A DNA stretch of 64,000 nucleotides, from NCBI GenBank assembly GCA_900455155.1, contig UGUC01000004.1, positions 310,001-374,000 of the forward strand, read 5' to 3'. Under the pieces are notes generated by a model. It saw only the letters and a program-made list of their open reading frames with translations, was not told the origin of the DNA and ran no database searches. Position numbers and translations under genes: made by a program. Below, piece by piece: positions 1 through 9,042 of the stretch (position 1 is its first letter; every line of letters begins with the position of its first letter). This DNA is from Providencia stuartii (GTDB taxonomy: Bacteria > Pseudomonadota > Gammaproteobacteria > Enterobacterales > Enterobacteriaceae).

Positions 1-370
1 AAAAGTAAGAATTTCACCTGTTGGTATAAATAAATTTATACCTTCATATTTTAATTTAGATCACGAGGTTAAGTGTTATGTGCGAGTACTACCTCCGCTA
101 AAGTGAAAATTAAGATACTAAAGGCGCCTTTTTTATGTCTGAAATCTTAAGTTTACAAGGCCTTCCTCATGTTTCAGTCAATCCATATCAATATAATCCA
201 ATCCACACCATCTTTTTTGTGAGTATATCTGTTGTTCCGATAATGTTTATTACTCATTATTTAATAACTACACTCGTTCCAAAACTGCCTGCGCCCCTGT
301 TTTCTGGTAAATCCACTTTGGCATAGTTAAAGGCTTCGTCATATTTGAAGTAGTGATTTTCACTATCTAG
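1..370. other. Left-edge stretch without a supported gene
   Basis: This AT-rich stretch holds only a 63-codon plus-strand frame (135-326). Its peptide has one hydrophobic segment (about residues 26-50), no ribosome binding site that I can see, and no family resemblance. I do not call it a gene. The stretch borders the IS3-family remnant and may be flanking DNA of a decayed mobile element. Confidence 0.4.
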
Positions 371-545
371 TTACTGGGGTTGTCCATTTCTCATTATTTG
401 AGACAGGCCAACTTAGAATTTAACTAACTGATTCAAATAAATAGGTATTTAAACATTCACGATGAAACGGCTCATTGAATTGCTCGATAACGCTATTTCA
501 CTGTGGCTTATTGGGTTAAATATGGTATAACTCAATTTGATCATT
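371..545 (-). pseudogene. Remnant of an IS3-family transposase (OrfB C-terminal part)
   Basis: Read on the minus strand from 542 down to 420, one frame matches the conserved end of the IS3-family DDE catalytic core. It shows I-x-P-N-K-P-Q-x-N-S, then V-I-E-Q-F-N (the E would be the last catalytic acid), then C-L-N-T-Y-L-F-E-S. Two codons that are glutamine in working enzymes (the usual pattern is I-Q-P-G-K-P-Q-Q-N) are stops here, TAA and TGA, and a third stop follows. Roughly the last 50 residues of the domain are missing. About 50 bp further on comes a sequence that could be the old element end. I infer a long-dead insertion sequence; the exact IS name cannot be given from memory. Confidence 0.6.
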
Positions 546-846
546 TTCGCAGTAGTTCAATAAATTAATTGAAATTAGCTCGGGGCTATTAGCCACGTGA
601 ATTTCTTGGACAATCCTCCTTGTATTGTACACTTTCGAACACATGTTCTTACATGTTATCTGGCTAATAGGGTGTCGATTTTAATTATGGGTATTTGAGT
701 GAATAACGCTCAGTACCTTAGATGGTTATCACAATATAAGGTGTCATGCATAATATCTAATGCCTACTAGGTATCTGATATTTTTTCACATTGAGCTGAA
801 CAATAAAAACAACTCTTATTGTTTGAAAACTTGTTCACGATGCCAA
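546..846. other. Spacer between IS remnant and nuclease gene
   Basis: No reading frame of useful length and no convincing hairpin terminator was seen. It may contain further decayed mobile-element sequence, but I could not recognise any. Confidence 0.35.
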
Positions 847-1689
847 TTAATAAATATATCTTTTTGGGTATTCCATCGTATCTTTAGGCAAATAGATTAA
901 TTTACCTGCAAAATTCCAGAATAACTTTTCTACCATCTGGTTACCATTAACCCCTTTAGAGACCAGTAATTTCATATTCTCATCAAGGCCGATAGCGCCC
1001 ATATCAAAAGCGGAATGATGCAGTGAACATAAAGCAATCCCATTATTAATCGTGCATGGACCACCAAACTGTTTCCACTTAATATGAGCGGCTTCTAAAC
1101 CAACAACAGCACTATCATAACGTAAATTGTAACCGCATATAGCACATTGATAATTGTAAGCTCGTAAAATATTTTGCCTAAACGCGGGGTCTCGGGCCTT
1201 GCGGATTTCATGGAGTGGAAAGTCGAGACGGCTAGCGATAATATCTTGTACATTTTCAGGAAAATGCTCATTTAAAATCTGTTGGGCTAACTTATCTATC
1301 AAAGTAGGCCTTTTTAGAAGAAGTTGGTAGCTTTCTTCATTAAACCCGCCAAATATATTTTGCTGAATTAACTCATTTTTAGATGGCTGCTTATTCCCTT
1401 TTTTCAGTTCGTATTCTTCTGTATTTTGTAAATCCCAAAAACCATCCCGTTTTAATCGCCAAAAAGGCATATTTGGATAGTGTTCTCGGCGATATGGGCC
1501 AAAACTAATAAGCAATTCTAATAGCTGTTGGTGAATTTCATTTCCATAATTAAATAGACGGGGATGCCCCTTTCGATATTCTGAAAGTACCAATAAAAGC
1601 AATAGCGGCTTATGAGGGGCTCTTTGATCGCCTTTACGCCATATCGTCAAGTTAGAAATATCATTCTGTAGCGCACTGGAAGTATACAT
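847..1689 (-). CDS. HNH restriction endonuclease with sulfur-binding-like N-terminal domain
   Basis: The 280-residue protein has two parts. The first half carries the H-K-P-L-L-L-L-L motif near residue 26 and the F-G-P-Y-R-R...P-F-W-R-L-K pattern typical of the ScoMcrA-type SBD domain, which reads phosphorothioate-modified DNA. The C-terminal third is an HNH nuclease: C-A-I-C-G zinc motif, E-A-A-H-I-K-W, then N-N-G-I-A-L-C-x2-H-H. From the family I infer a type IV enzyme that cuts foreign DNA whose backbone carries Dnd-type sulfur. No dnd genes lie in the window, as expected for a modification-dependent defence gene. It stands alone beside a decayed insertion sequence, which suggests acquisition by transfer. 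Confidence is high for HNH and good for the modification-dependent class. Confidence 0.8.
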   Translation of the reverse strand: MYTSSALQNDISNLTIWRKGDQRAPHKPLLLLLVLSEYRKGHPRLFNYGNEIHQQLLELLISFGPYRREHYPNMPFWRLKRDGFWDLQNTEEYELKKGNKQPSKNELIQQNIFGGFNEESYQLLLKRPTLIDKLAQQILNEHFPENVQDIIASRLDFPLHEIRKARDPAFRQNILRAYNYQCAICGYNLRYDSAVVGLEAAHIKWKQFGGPCTINNGIALCSLHHSAFDMGAIGLDENMKLLVSKGVNGNQMVEKLFWNFAGKLIYLPKDTMEYPKRYIY

Positions 1690-2355
1690 AGTTATTTTAT
1701 TTTCAGCAGATTAGAGTTATTACCATTTATTTGGGCAAACAGATGCAGCAGCTTACAGCTAGTTTCCATCTATTTACCTTATTTTACAAATTCGCTATAG
1801 AAAAATGGTTTGTAAGACGACAAAAATTTAATTTGACGATATTTGTATGGATTATTGATAATCGCCAAATCGTTTTAAGAAAATAAGCAAAGAAAAACAG
1901 CGGATTATACGGAAAATTAAGTCAGCTGATAAGCATTGACAACGTTTTCAGAATTCAAAAATTCCAGTGTAAATATTGTGTAAGGTCGTAGAAGCTAATA
2001 ATAATTGTAAAATTAACTGATGGGTCAGAACTAACCAACATTCTGTGGTTAGCAAGTAAGATACTCGTGTGCGGGCAACGTGTTTAGCGTCATATTAAAC
2101 GAAGCAAACATATTTTTTCGGGTATTGTTGTGAAAGTTTCAATTTTCCATTCGTTGTCTATACATATCCATTACTCAACGTCCTTAACTTATCTGTATAT
2201 CAGCAAAAATAGATAAAACGTTATTCATCATCATTGAAGCTAGTGGAAGATAAATCCCCCTATACCACGATAAGAATCCCCTTATTTAATTTAACTTTAG
2301 GTCATGCCTATAATGAGAAATTCTTTGGTGGTAGTTCTGATATATGGGGCAATAG
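1690..2355. other. Intergenic region before the penicillin acylase-like gene
   Basis: This 666 bp region separates divergent genes and is AT-rich. A TTGACA hexamer at about 1936-1941 could be a -35 box, but I see no equally good -10 box at standard spacing. An 85-codon frame (2234-2491) overlaps the following gene out of phase and encodes nothing recognisable, so I reject it. Confidence 0.35.
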
Positions 2356-4893
2356 ATGGAACGCAAAGGACTGTTTTTATCTTGTATTATCAGCGGGGTA
2401 CTATTGCTATCTGGCTGTCACAGCTTACTCAATAACTACTATGCTGATACCCTCCCTAAAACAGAAGGACAAGTGGTTCTTGCAGGGTTAAAAGCCCCCA
2501 CTACTGTACGTTATAACCAAATGGGCGTTCCTTTAATCAAAGGGCAAAACCTTGAAGACGTTTATTTAACATGGGGTTATATTCATGCATCAGAACGCAT
2601 TAGCCATATGGAGCTGATGCGCCTCACGGCAGAAGGTCGTTTAGCAGAATACCTCGGCGAACCGGCCGTTGGCATTGATAGTTTTATGCGCAAAATGGGT
2701 TTTCGTGAAGCGACGACTATTTTATATCGAAATGTCAGTCCACAAAATCGTCGTTATCTTGAAGCTTATGCCAATGGTGTCAATCTTTGGTTAGATAATC
2801 ATCAAGATAAACTACCAATGGATTTATCAGCGGCAGATTATGTTGTTCCGAAATGGCGCCCCGATGATGCAATTTTAATTCTATCTCTCGCTAATTTCGG
2901 CTTGGCGGGAAACCTGCATGAAGAGATTGATAGCTTAATCGTTGCTCAGCAGTTGGGGGCGGATATGCTACCTTGGCTATTTCCAACTTATCCTGATGAG
3001 CCTCTTCCTCACCAAGAAGCAAAGAAATTGCAAGGGCTAAATTTAGAACCGTTTAAACAAGACATCGACCAGTTAACACTTGCTAGCCAATCTCTAAAAA
3101 ATATTCATTTACATGATGTTATGGCATCCAATAACTGGGCTGTAACCGCAGATCTCACACAACACAATGGTACATTACTGGCTAATGATACCCACCTTCC
3201 AATCGGTTTACCTTCTTTATGGAGTTTTATTCAGATTGAAACTCCTGAGCTATCTATGGCTGGCGCGGCGATCTCAGGGATCCCCGCGATTGTATTAGGT
3301 GCAACCCCTGATCTGGCGTGGGGATATACCATGGTGATGGCGGATAATCAGGATCTATTTTTGGAGCAGATCAGAGAAACGGACAATGGATTTGAATATC
3401 TCTATCAACAGCAATGGTATCCGGTAAAGCAAACTCAAACCGTGTTTCATGTAAAAGGTCGCCCCGATAGAGTCGAAAATGTCTATCATACGCAACATGG
3501 TGTGTTGCTAAATGAGTCGCTGAAAGAGCGCAGTTATTTGCTGCAACCCCTTGAGGTCAGAACGCAATACGGGATCGCCTTTAGTAGCCTACTGCCCGCT
3601 ACCGATGATATTAGTATCGATGCGTTAATGGATCTACCTAAACAAAAGAGTGTTTCCCAAGCCATTAAATTAGCAAAAGAAATTAGCGTGATCTCCGTTA
3701 ATATGCTGTTCGCCGATAAGCAACAAATTGGCTGGCAATTAACGGGAAGTTATCCATTGCGCAAAAAAGGGCTTGGGTTATTTCCCTCTCCGGCATGGGA
3801 AGGGGAATATGATTGGATAGGCAGGGTGTCTAATCAGCATTATCCAACCTCTATTAAAACTCGAAAAGGTTGGTTGGCGACTGCAAATCAGCGAGTTGTA
3901 GAGAAGGGCTATCCTGTTAATTTTTCTCAAACATGGGCGCACCCAGAACGTTTTGAACGAATTTCAGCGCTATTGAATGCAACGGATCGACATAATTTAG
4001 ATAGCATGCAGCAGATGCAGTATGATCAATTCGATCCTATGGTGACGAAGTTACAGGTTTATCTCAGAGACCCCGCATTACAAAACGCGATCGCTCAACT
4101 CCCACAATCAGAACAACAACAAGCGAGGCTAGCTCAACAACGCTTGTTGGCATTTGATGGTTACCTGCATGCCGATAGTGCCGGTGCGGCGCTGTATAAC
4201 TTATTTTTAGCTCAGTTCAGCCAGCAATTATTTGCAGATCGCTTCGTCGATTCACCGCAGGCGTGGAAGGCGTTTGTTGAAAGCTCCAAATCTTATTCAG
4301 CGCAAGCTGAGCATCTGCTTTGGCAAGATGACAAAAGTGCCAATGCGAGTCCTTTTTGGGCAAAAATCGGACCCGGCTCGTAGCGGTAAAGCGAAAATCA
4401 TTGCCTATTCATTAGCACTGGCTAACCAACAAGGTGAAAAGCAATTTGGCAAAAATTATTCACGTTGGCAGTGGGGGAAATTACACCGCTATCAATGGAA
4501 TAGCTTGTCATCACAAATGGCGGAATATCTTCCAAAAGAACAACGTAGGACGATTGAACGACTCGATAGCTATTTGAATCGAGGCCCTTATCCAGCGGGT
4601 GGAAATCTCAATACGGTCAATATTTCCAGCTATAGTATGGGCGATAATTTTGATACTTTGTTGATCCCTGCAATGCGCTTAATTGTTGATTTCAGCCAAC
4701 AAGATCCAGTATGGGTAATGAATAATGCGGGGCAGTCTGCCAATCCTGCAAGTCGTCATTATGCCGATAATATTGAAGGTTGGTTGAAAGGAAAATATCA
4801 AAACCTTCCTTTTAGCCGGAAGGGCAATCCCAGTGGTACAGCGATAACGTGTTGCAGTTTGTGCCTCGCTCACTTTCAACACAGGCGCATTAA
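2356..4893 (+). CDS. Penicillin acylase family lipoprotein (frame broken near the 3' end)
   Basis: This is an Ntn-hydrolase of the penicillin/acyl-homoserine-lactone acylase family. The N-terminus has a lipoprotein signal with lipobox L-L-S-G-C (Cys near residue 21), so the enzyme is predicted to be lipid-anchored in the envelope. The autoproteolytic, catalytic serine is S258 in A-S-N-N-W-A-V, the N-terminus of the future beta chain. Family members hydrolyse amide-linked acyl groups (beta-lactam side chains, N-acyl amino acids or N-acyl homoserine lactones); the substrate here is unknown. It is not the classical secreted Providencia penicillin G acylase, whose beta chain starts S-N-M-W. An extra A in an A5 run (4362-4366) shifts the frame. 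A second break near 4815-4822 returns to the first frame, giving a natural end at 4893 and about 845 codons. The next gene starts 5 bp later, so they are probably co-transcribed. Confidence 0.82.
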
Positions 4894-4898
4894 TACCG

Positions 4899-5996
4899 AT
4901 GATCTCTAATAAATTATTCCAACGTTTTGCACCGATTGACCCAAATGTTTCTGAACAATTGGATATGTTAAGGGGATTTTGTACCGCGACAGTATTATTT
5001 GGGCATGCATATTTAGTCTTTTTATATCCAGTATGGCCTATCGTGATGCTGCCGCTATATTTATTTGGTCATAGCTGTGTCATGGCTTTTTTTGCGTTAA
5101 GTGGTTTTTTGATTTGTAAGTCGGTTAGCTACAATATTCAACGAAATACTTACTTTAAAGTAAGGCGCTATGCAACTTCACGGTTAAATCGTATTTTGCC
5201 GCCTTTTTATTTAGGCTGTCTTGTCTTACTACTTTTATATTTTATCTCTCCCTATTTTTTTGCTAGTGGTAGCCGTGACATTAATATTATTAGCGATACG
5301 ATGACTCAGGCGAGAATGGCGCTGGATGTTAAGAGCTTTGTGGGAGTATTGTTGTTTATCAACGGCTTTATTACAGATACTCCACCAAGTAACTTTGCAT
5401 TTTGGTCATTACCATTTGAGGTTTGGTTCTATACACTGTTTGCCTTATTTATGATGCCTAATCAGCGTTGGTGTACGATTATCGGTATTCTATTATTACT
5501 CACTCTTAGTGTATTGAATTATACTTTTTTCTTGTATGCTTTAATTTGGTGTTGTGGTGTGATTGCTGCGCTGCTTCATAATCACCAGTATCAATTAAAA
5601 CGAAAAACGCTCATTACCAGTTTTAGCTTGATTGCTTTAACACTATTGACATTAGCTGTGGTTGGCGTTTTTTATTTTCCATTCAGTTTCGACAAGCAAA
5701 AATATTTGTTGGCGTTGTATGGCACTTTGTGTGGCATTAGTTTCTGCTATTTATTTTATTTGATGAGTTTTCACCGTGTTCGGTTTTATTTACCTGGTAA
5801 ACAATTAACGCCGAGCTCTTATACGATCTATATTCTGCATTTCCCTTTGCTAATCTTTGCTTATGGGATTGTGCAACCTTATGTGTATCAGAATTTGTGG
5901 GTATTATTTATCACTACGTTTTTGATCGCGTTGGGGATCATGTTTATTGGGTTGTTCGTTGGACGATATGTGGAAAGATTGAAGGTGCTACATTAA
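4899..5996 (+). CDS. Acyltransferase 3 family membrane protein (OafA-like)
   Basis: This 365-residue integral membrane protein belongs to the acyltransferase 3 family. The N-terminal core reads L-D-M-L-R-G-F near residue 22, followed by F-G-H and by F-F-A-L-S-G-F-L near residue 65, the usual pattern. An R-L-N-R-I-L-P-P-F motif follows near residue 95, then about eight more hydrophobic segments. Such enzymes move acyl groups (often acetyl or succinyl) from the cytoplasm onto envelope or surface sugars, lipids or other molecules. It starts 5 bp after the penicillin acylase-like gene without a clear ribosome site of its own, so translational coupling is likely. The pairing of an acyl-adding and an acyl-removing protein is suggestive, but a shared substrate is only inference. 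Confidence 0.85.
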   Translation: MISNKLFQRFAPIDPNVSEQLDMLRGFCTATVLFGHAYLVFLYPVWPIVMLPLYLFGHSCVMAFFALSGFLICKSVSYNIQRNTYFKVRRYATSRLNRILPPFYLGCLVLLLLYFISPYFFASGSRDINIISDTMTQARMALDVKSFVGVLLFINGFITDTPPSNFAFWSLPFEVWFYTLFALFMMPNQRWCTIIGILLLLTLSVLNYTFFLYALIWCCGVIAALLHNHQYQLKRKTLITSFSLIALTLLTLAVVGVFYFPFSFDKQKYLLALYGTLCGISFCYLFYLMSFHRVRFYLPGKQLTPSSYTIYILHFPLLIFAYGIVQPYVYQNLWVLFITTFLIALGIMFIGLFVGRYVERLKVLH

Positions 5997-6219
5997 GTTG
6001 TGGCTTTGTTATCGCATAAAAAATATCCACTCTCCCTAAAATGAGTCAGTGATAATGAAGTCAGTCATGGTATTTCAATTAAGCAAGGAGGCTTTTTCGC
6101 TAATCTCCGATAGGTCGGTTAACACGATATGATTTTGACTCTGATACTGGAGGAGTTTTCCCTTTTAGTATATGTTTACTGACTAAAATGACACGATTAC
6201 TTAAAGGTTGATTTAAACC

Positions 6220-6804
6220 ATGATCCGAGTGTTAACAGCGAAAAACTACCAAAAAATGCCATGGAAAAATGGGCAAGGTTTTACTTTAGAAATTGCGCGT
6301 AGTCACGGTGTAGGATTAACCGATTTTGATTGGCGAGTTTCTATTGCTGATGTGAAAGCGGCTGGAGCCTTTTCTTATTTTCCGAGTAGGAAACGGATTA
6401 TTGGCGTATTAGATGGCGGAGAAGGGCTAACCTTGCAGGTGGATAAAAATTCTCCTGTAACACTCCGTCAAAAACAATTTTTTGCATTTCATGGTGAAAG
6501 TGATGTGTATGCTGAGCTATTAGGTGAGGCTATTCGCGATTTCAATCTTATCTATAACCCTGATAAGTACATCGCTCGTCTGCAATGGTTCAATACACAC
6601 AATGTGACGCAGTGGATAAGTGATGCTGACAGGGTATTAATATTTAATGCGGGTGGCGAGCTTGGCGTTACTATTGGTTTGAACTCGCATACTTTAAAAG
6701 AATTTGAAACATTATTGGTGGAAAATGATGGAAATTCTTTGCAATATGACCTTGTCACTCAACCAAAGAGTGACTTTTGCCTGATTGAATTATTTGCTAA
6801 GTAA
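6220..6804 (+). CDS. ves: HutD/Ves family protein
   Basis: This 194-residue cupin-like protein has the family signature: P-W-K-N-G-x-G-x-T near residue 14, then F-D-W-R-V-S-I-A-D-V around residue 39, and F-S-x-F-P then R-x-I-x-V-L-D-G-x-G around residue 60. HutD proteins occur with histidine-utilisation genes, and the E. coli homologue Ves is linked to cold or stress response. The biochemical role is unclear in both. No hut genes lie nearby, so Ves is the better name. It appears monocistronic. An AT-rich 10-bp stem at 6826-6856 lies downstream. Confidence 0.78.
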   Translation: MIRVLTAKNYQKMPWKNGQGFTLEIARSHGVGLTDFDWRVSIADVKAAGAFSYFPSRKRIIGVLDGGEGLTLQVDKNSPVTLRQKQFFAFHGESDVYAELLGEAIRDFNLIYNPDKYIARLQWFNTHNVTQWISDADRVLIFNAGGELGVTIGLNSHTLKEFETLLVENDGNSLQYDLVTQPKSDFCLIELFAK

Positions 6805-6825
6805 AGTTACTGCCAACAATAAAAT

Positions 6826-6856
6826 CGCTGTTATTTGTCGTTTACTAATAACAGCG
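6826..6856. terminator. Hairpin downstream of ves
   Basis: CGCTGTTATT (6826-6835) pairs perfectly with AATAACAGCG (6847-6856) across an 11-nt loop. No clean T run follows, so termination would be weak or act by another route. Confidence 0.45.
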
Positions 6857-7274
6857 GTAAATTAATACTATTTTTCATCCTCATCTTATAGCGTAATCTA
6901 CTTTATTTTTATAAAAAACACTCTGTAAATTTTTAATCAAGGATAAACTAATCAAATTAGTTCATTATCAGAATATGACGAGTGAATATTTTTGATTGAG
7001 TATGATAATAAAAATATCAAAATAGATTAAAAAGGTCAGAAAACGTAGGGTTAAGCTATATATAGTTGTGGTAGGATCAAGGTTTATCCATAATTGAGCT
7101 GTGTTGTATTTATAGAATATTAATTAATTGAATATATTATGTTTTTTATTTGTAACTCATAAGATAGGGATATTGTCATTATTGGATGAGTTTAACCGTT
7201 TTGTCATTAAATTGACACGCTACTGCCATTGTTCTAGCTTAGGTTTGCAATAGCTAAACTAGGAGACAATTAAG
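6857..7274. other. AT-rich region upstream of olsF
   Basis: This stretch of about 420 bp has no supportable reading frame. It should contain the promoter of the olsF-like gene, which is preceded by AGGAG at a good distance from its ATG. I could not pick one promoter with confidence. Confidence 0.35.
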
Positions 7275-8988
7275 ATGTTTAGTTTGGATGCTTTGCTACA
7301 AGATGTATTCCCAGACCGAGCGCCTCCCGCTTGGAAACGGAATTTACTAAAGTTCCTGCTATTTGAAAAAGAATTTAAACAATTTTCTGAAAATTATCCT
7401 CACCTAAAAGGTTTAGATCTGGTTGAGCAAATCGTCGAGTACTTTAATATTCGTTGTGAGTTAGTTGATGGCGATTTAGAAAATATTCCCTCTCAAGGTC
7501 CTCTTGTATTAGTTGCTAATCACCCGATAGGCTCTTTGGATGGTTTAGCAATATTACGTACGGTCGCGACAATTCGCCCAGATGTTAAAATCGTAGCAAA
7601 TCAGTTTTTGAATTATATTGAGCCACTGAGTAGCTTATTTGTTCCTGTTGATAATATGGGGAATCGCACTAGCCGCAAACAAATTGAGGCAATGCAAGAG
7701 CATTTAAATAAGCAAGGGGCTTTGATTTTATTTCCTGCTGGTGAAGTTTCCCGATTAAGTGCGAAAGGGATCCGGGATGGTCATTGGCATACTGGTTTTT
7801 TACGTTTAGCGGCCAAAGCTCGTGCGCCAATTGTACCTATTCACGTTACTGGTCGTAATAGCCCTCTATTTTATTTAACCTCATTAATATACCGTCCATT
7901 ATCGACATTATTGCTCGTACGAGAAATGTTTAAGCAGCGTGATGGCAGAATAAAAATTCGAATTGGTGGCCGTATCCCATTTACTCATTGGCATGATGGG
8001 CATACTCGATCGCATGATCTCGCAGAACGTTTTCGCCGCCATGTTTATCTTCTTGGGCAAGGAAAAAAAAGGGCTTTTTACCAGTGAATCTGCCATTGCA
8101 TTACCGGAAGATCGCTTAGAATTGAAAAAAGCATTGATGGCGTGTGAGCGGTTAGGTACAGCCCCAGATGGTAAGGCGATTTTTCTGTATCGTAGAAAAG
8201 ATGAGGATAGAACGCCTATCTTACGTGAATTAGGTCGATTACGTGAAATTGCTTTTCGTGCTGTCGGTGAGGGTTCAGGAAGGCGGCGCGACTTAGATAG
8301 CTATGATGATGACTATTATCATCTCGTTTTATGGGATGAAGATGCATTAGAAATTGTTGGCGCTTATCGATTTATTCCTACTGCCGAGCAGTTGAAGAAA
8401 AAGGGCATCGAAAGTATCTACAGTTATACGTTATTTCATTACGATAAAGAGATGCTACCGATACTTGAGCAAGGGATTGAATTAGGCCGTAGTTTTATTC
8501 AACCTACTTATTGGGGTAAGCGTGGTCTTGACTATCTTTGGTTAGGTATTGGCGCTTATCTTGCAAAATACCCGCAATATCGTTACTTATTTGGGCCTGT
8601 TTCGATATCGGGTACGATGCCAATTGCCGCTCGTGATCTATTAATTACGTTTTATCGCCTCTATTTCTCAGCGAATCATTCGTTGGCACAGTCTCGCCAG
8701 CCGTATCCTGCCTCATTACCACAGGTATTAGCACAGTTTTCGGGGAATAATTATCACGAAGATTTAGTTAAGCTAAAAAGTCTGTTGAATAATATTGGCT
8801 GTTCGATTCCAACCTTATATAAGCAATACACCGAGCTATGTGAGCCGGGTGGCGTACAGTTTATTGATTTTGGAACCGACCCCGCTTTCAACAATTGTAT
8901 TGATGGCTTGGTATTGGTGGATTTGACGAAGTTGAAACCTTCTCGTTATCAGCGGTATGTAGCGGTTCACCAAGATAACCAAACGTAA
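7275..8988 (+). CDS. olsF: Bifunctional OlsF-like acyltransferase, ornithine lipid synthesis (frame broken at an A8 run)
   Basis: As read there are two overlapping frames. The first 271 codons are an OlsA/PlsC-type O-acyltransferase with N-H-P-I-G-S-L-D-G (the N-H-x4-D motif) near residue 79 and F-P-A-G-E-V-S near residue 155. The downstream frame is an OlsB-type N-acyltransferase of the GNAT-like family, with L-R-x-x-A-F-R, E-I-V-G-A-Y-R and E-L-G-R-S-F-I motifs. Removing one A from the A8 run at 8063-8070 joins them into one protein of about 570 residues, the OlsA-OlsB fusion architecture of OlsF known from Serratia. OlsF makes ornithine lipid in two acylations. AGGAG precedes the start. 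The extra base is most likely a sequence error, since both halves are conserved. Confidence 0.8.
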
Positions 8989-9010
8989 TCTAAGTTATTA
9001 TGCAAAGAAA

Positions 9011-9035
9011 AAACGCCGTATGGCATACGGCGTTT
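9011..9035. terminator. Bidirectional terminator between olsF and yegD
   Basis: AAACGCCGTA pairs with TACGGCGTTT over a TGGCA loop, a perfect 10-bp stem. On the minus strand a run of Ts continues beyond the stem, making it a good intrinsic terminator for yegD. On the plus strand only a short TTTGT follows. Confidence 0.8.
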
Positions 9036-9042
9036 GTATCGA

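Noticed and set aside
135..326. 63-codon plus-strand frame near the left edge
   Set aside because: No ribosome site, no recognisable family, next to mobile-element debris; could be chance.
2234..2491. 85-codon frame before the penicillin acylase-like gene
   Set aside because: It overlaps the lipoprotein signal of the real gene in another phase and shows no similarity.
2356..4893. Classical Providencia penicillin G acylase
   Set aside because: This protein has a lipobox and an S-N-N-W catalytic start, whereas penicillin G acylase has a cleaved signal peptide and S-N-M-W; only family membership is supported.
7963..8062. Separate upstream start for the OlsB-like half
   Set aside because: The region before the A8 run in this frame is the other phase of the OlsA-like half and has no family similarity, so it is one gene with a frame break.
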